NCBI GenBank assembly: GCA_947373775.1
Contig: CANBZE010000134.1
Span: forward strand, 1-5,974
From: Alphaproteobacteria bacterium
Lineage (GTDB): Bacteria; Pseudomonadota; Alphaproteobacteria; Micropepsales; Micropepsaceae
Length of the DNA: 5,974 nt
Reading direction: 5' to 3'
In this document: positions 4,816 to 5,974 of the stretch, piece after piece
Layout: each line of letters starts with the position of its first letter
How positions within the stretch are numbered: position 1 is the first letter of the stretch
The notes under the pieces: generated by a model
The model's input: the letters and a program-made list of their open reading frames with translations, nothing else
What the model was told of the DNA's origin: nothing
The model's database searches: none
Made by a program: the position numbers and the translations under genes

Positions 4816-5429
4816 TGCCTCGGTGAACGCGTGGGCGTGGTGAAGATCGCCGCATAGCTGCCGGCCAGGCCGTTTGCGTCCAGCCAGGCCTTCAGCTTCT
4901 CCGGCGTGTAATCCCGTGCGATCCAGCTTTTCAGCGGCGCCCCCTTCGCATCTTCGGCCGCGAAGTCCATGAACGCTCTCAGCCAGCGCTGATGCCGCTT
5001 GGGGAAATGCAGATAGGGAAAGCGGGCGAACTGTTCCATCGCCGCGCGTCTGGCGCCCCAGCCGTCACGATGGATCAGATACAGCGCGGCAGCGAAGCTG
5101 GTACGGTCCTGGCCGCCGGAGCATTTGAGCAGGAAGGGGCGCGGCGCTTCATCAAAGCTTTCGATCAGCCGTACCAGCATCTGCCGCGTCGGCAGCTTGC
5201 GCGAATCCAGCATGGCGTCCAGGTGCGCGATGCCCGCGTTTGTGGCGATGGCGGTTTCCTTTTGCCACCAGCCCAGATCGTCGTTGCGGCCGCGCAGGTT
5301 GATGATGGCGCGGATGCCGCGGCGTTTCAGGAACGGCTCCAAGCCCCCCGCCCAGTCCTGCATGGCGCGCGCCGCATCCCCCGGGGTCACCCAGTGGAAA
5401 TTGTAGAGAATGTCACCGACACTTCGCAT
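4809..5429 (-). CDS. Cys-X5-Arg (protein tyrosine / dual-specificity type) phosphatase
   Basis: The 206-residue cytoplasmic protein has the phosphate-binding loop CSGGQDRT (103-110), fitting the Cys-X5-Arg-Ser/Thr signature in which Cys103 would be the nucleophile and Arg109 binds phosphate. The upstream strand AIINLRGRNDDLGWW (41-55) matches the VINLR-type strand of bacterial dual-specificity phosphatases, and NFHWVTPG (10-17) resembles their N-terminal entry segment. Lys rather than the usual His precedes the catalytic Cys. The general acid cannot be assigned with certainty; Asp50, Asp51, Asp71 or Asp75 are candidates. The substrate (protein, lipid or inositol phosphate) is unknown. ATG 5429 is chosen because similarity begins just after it and because longer forms of the frame run antisense through the membrane-protein gene. 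No Shine-Dalgarno sequence is obvious. Its end overlaps alkB by seven bases, so the two probably form one transcription unit. Confidence 0.85.
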   Translation of the reverse strand: MRSVGDILYNFHWVTPGDAARAMQDWAGGLEPFLKRRGIRAIINLRGRNDDLGWWQKETAIATNAGIAHLDAMLDSRKLPTRQMLVRLIESFDEAPRPFLLKCSGGQDRTSFAAALYLIHRDGWGARRAAMEQFARFPYLHFPKRHQRWLRAFMDFAAEDAKGAPLKSWIARDYTPEKLKAWLDANGLAGSYAAIFTTPTRSPRQW

Positions 5430-5448
5430 AATATGGAAGTAGCATATT
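5430..5448. promoter_or_regulatory. Inverted repeat between two divergent start codons, putative operator
   Basis: AATATG (5430-5435) and CATATT (5443-5448) are perfect inverted arms with a seven-base spacer GAAGTAG. They fill most of the 30 bp between the phosphatase start codon (5429) and the membrane-protein start codon (5460). A symmetric AT-rich site here would be well placed for a dimeric regulator acting on both genes. It may instead be the AT-rich -10 region of one or both promoters: CATATT matches the -10 consensus at four positions. The GAGG at 5452-5455 is the ribosome binding site of the rightward gene, four bases before its ATG. Confidence 0.35.
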
Positions 5449-5459
5449 TCAGAGGCGTC

Positions 5460-5974
5460 ATGCGCATCACCCGTCAAATGTTGGTCCGCCGCTGGGCCAT
5501 CACCTCCATTTCGGCGGCGCTGGTCTTTGCCGTGCTGCTGGCGCTGGACCTGCGGCTCAAGGCCCTGTCGGGCTTCGGCACCGCCGACCTGCAGAGCTAT
5601 TCCACGGCAAACGAATACCGCCGCGCCTTCATGGCCTGGCCGTCGATGTATGCGGTGCGCGCGGGCTTCGACTGGGGGCTGGATTATCTTTTGATGCCGC
5701 TCTATGCGGCGTCGTTTTTCTATTCGGGCATTCTGGCCCGCGAGGCCTTCGCGCCGCGCCCCGGCCGGGCCCGCCGCATCCTCACCACCCTGGCGGCAGT
5801 GCCGCTTGCCGGCGCGCTGCTGGATGCGGGTGAGAACGGCCTGCAATTTTCCATGATGTTGTGGGGCGCCACCGACAGCTGGGTCGGCATCGCCGCCATG
5901 CTGAGCCACGCCAAATGGGCGGCCCTGGTAGTGGGGGTAATCCTGCTGGTGGGGGCGGTGATGGGGCAGGTCGC
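5460..5974 (+). CDS. Uncharacterised polytopic membrane protein, 3' end outside the window
   Basis: The frame is open for 171 codons to the window edge with no stop. ATG 5460 has AGAGG (5451-5455) just upstream. Hydrophobic segments suggest at least four membrane helices: about residues 12-31, 72-93, 108-124 and 153-170. Between the first two is a polar stretch of some 40 residues (KALSGFGTADLQSYSTANEY region), probably on the outer face, since basic residues at 5-11 and 97-106 should keep the N-terminus and the second loop in the cytoplasm. Conserved-looking motifs are DWGLDYLLMPLYA (71-83) and LDAGENGL (121-128), where charged Asp and Glu lie at a membrane boundary. I do not recognise a family and assign no function. 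It is divergent from the phosphatase gene over only 30 bp, which hints at shared regulation. Confidence 0.8.
   Translation, partial: MRITRQMLVRRWAITSISAALVFAVLLALDLRLKALSGFGTADLQSYSTANEYRRAFMAWPSMYAVRAGFDWGLDYLLMPLYAASFFYSGILAREAFAPRPGRARRILTTLAAVPLAGALLDAGENGLQFSMMLWGATDSWVGIAAMLSHAKWAALVVGVILLVGAVMGQV

Noticed and set aside
5430..5909. Longer N-terminus for the phosphatase up to 5909
   Set aside because: The extra 160 residues are antisense to the membrane-protein gene, are Gly/Gln/Arg-rich and lack domain features.

Overview
This GC-rich window reads like an alphaproteobacterial chromosome. The evidence is strongly G/C-biased third codon positions, a long divergent LolA, a soluble multi-domain EAL protein and tightly packed genes that overlap by a few bases. 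I see no mobile element, CRISPR array, tRNA or rRNA. Order and genus cannot be fixed from the sequence alone.

Left part (1-2235): the 5' three quarters of gpsA (glycerol-3-phosphate dehydrogenase, phospholipid precursor synthesis) lies on the minus strand and leaves the window at base 1. About 108 bp separate its start from a plus-strand pair: lolA (periplasmic lipoprotein carrier) and a PuuD-type gamma-glutamyl-GABA hydrolase. The two genes share a GTGA overlap and are probably translationally coupled.

Middle (2236-3893): a 525-residue cytoplasmic protein has a PAS-like N-terminus, a degenerate GGDEF domain and an EAL domain. The EAL domain keeps the residues expected of a cyclic-di-GMP phosphodiesterase. 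Its Shine-Dalgarno sequence lies in the 3' arm of a predicted 7-bp hairpin.

Intergenic region (3894-4182): this is the most interesting stretch. It holds no credible protein gene. It does hold, in order, a promoter-like pair overlapping a perfect 7-bp inverted repeat, a second promoter-like pair, several hairpins that expose cytosine-rich loops, an AT-rich linker, and a perfect 10-bp GC hairpin followed by eight T residues. Together these look like a free-standing small RNA gene of about 150-200 nt with SD-complementary loops. This is an inference from sequence.

Right part (4183-5974): on the minus strand, a Cys-X5-Arg phosphatase gene runs into alkB (oxidative DNA/RNA demethylase), again with a short overlap, and alkB converges on the putative small RNA. 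Divergent from the phosphatase, across 30 bp containing a perfect 6-bp inverted repeat, is a polytopic membrane protein of unknown function that leaves the window at its right edge.
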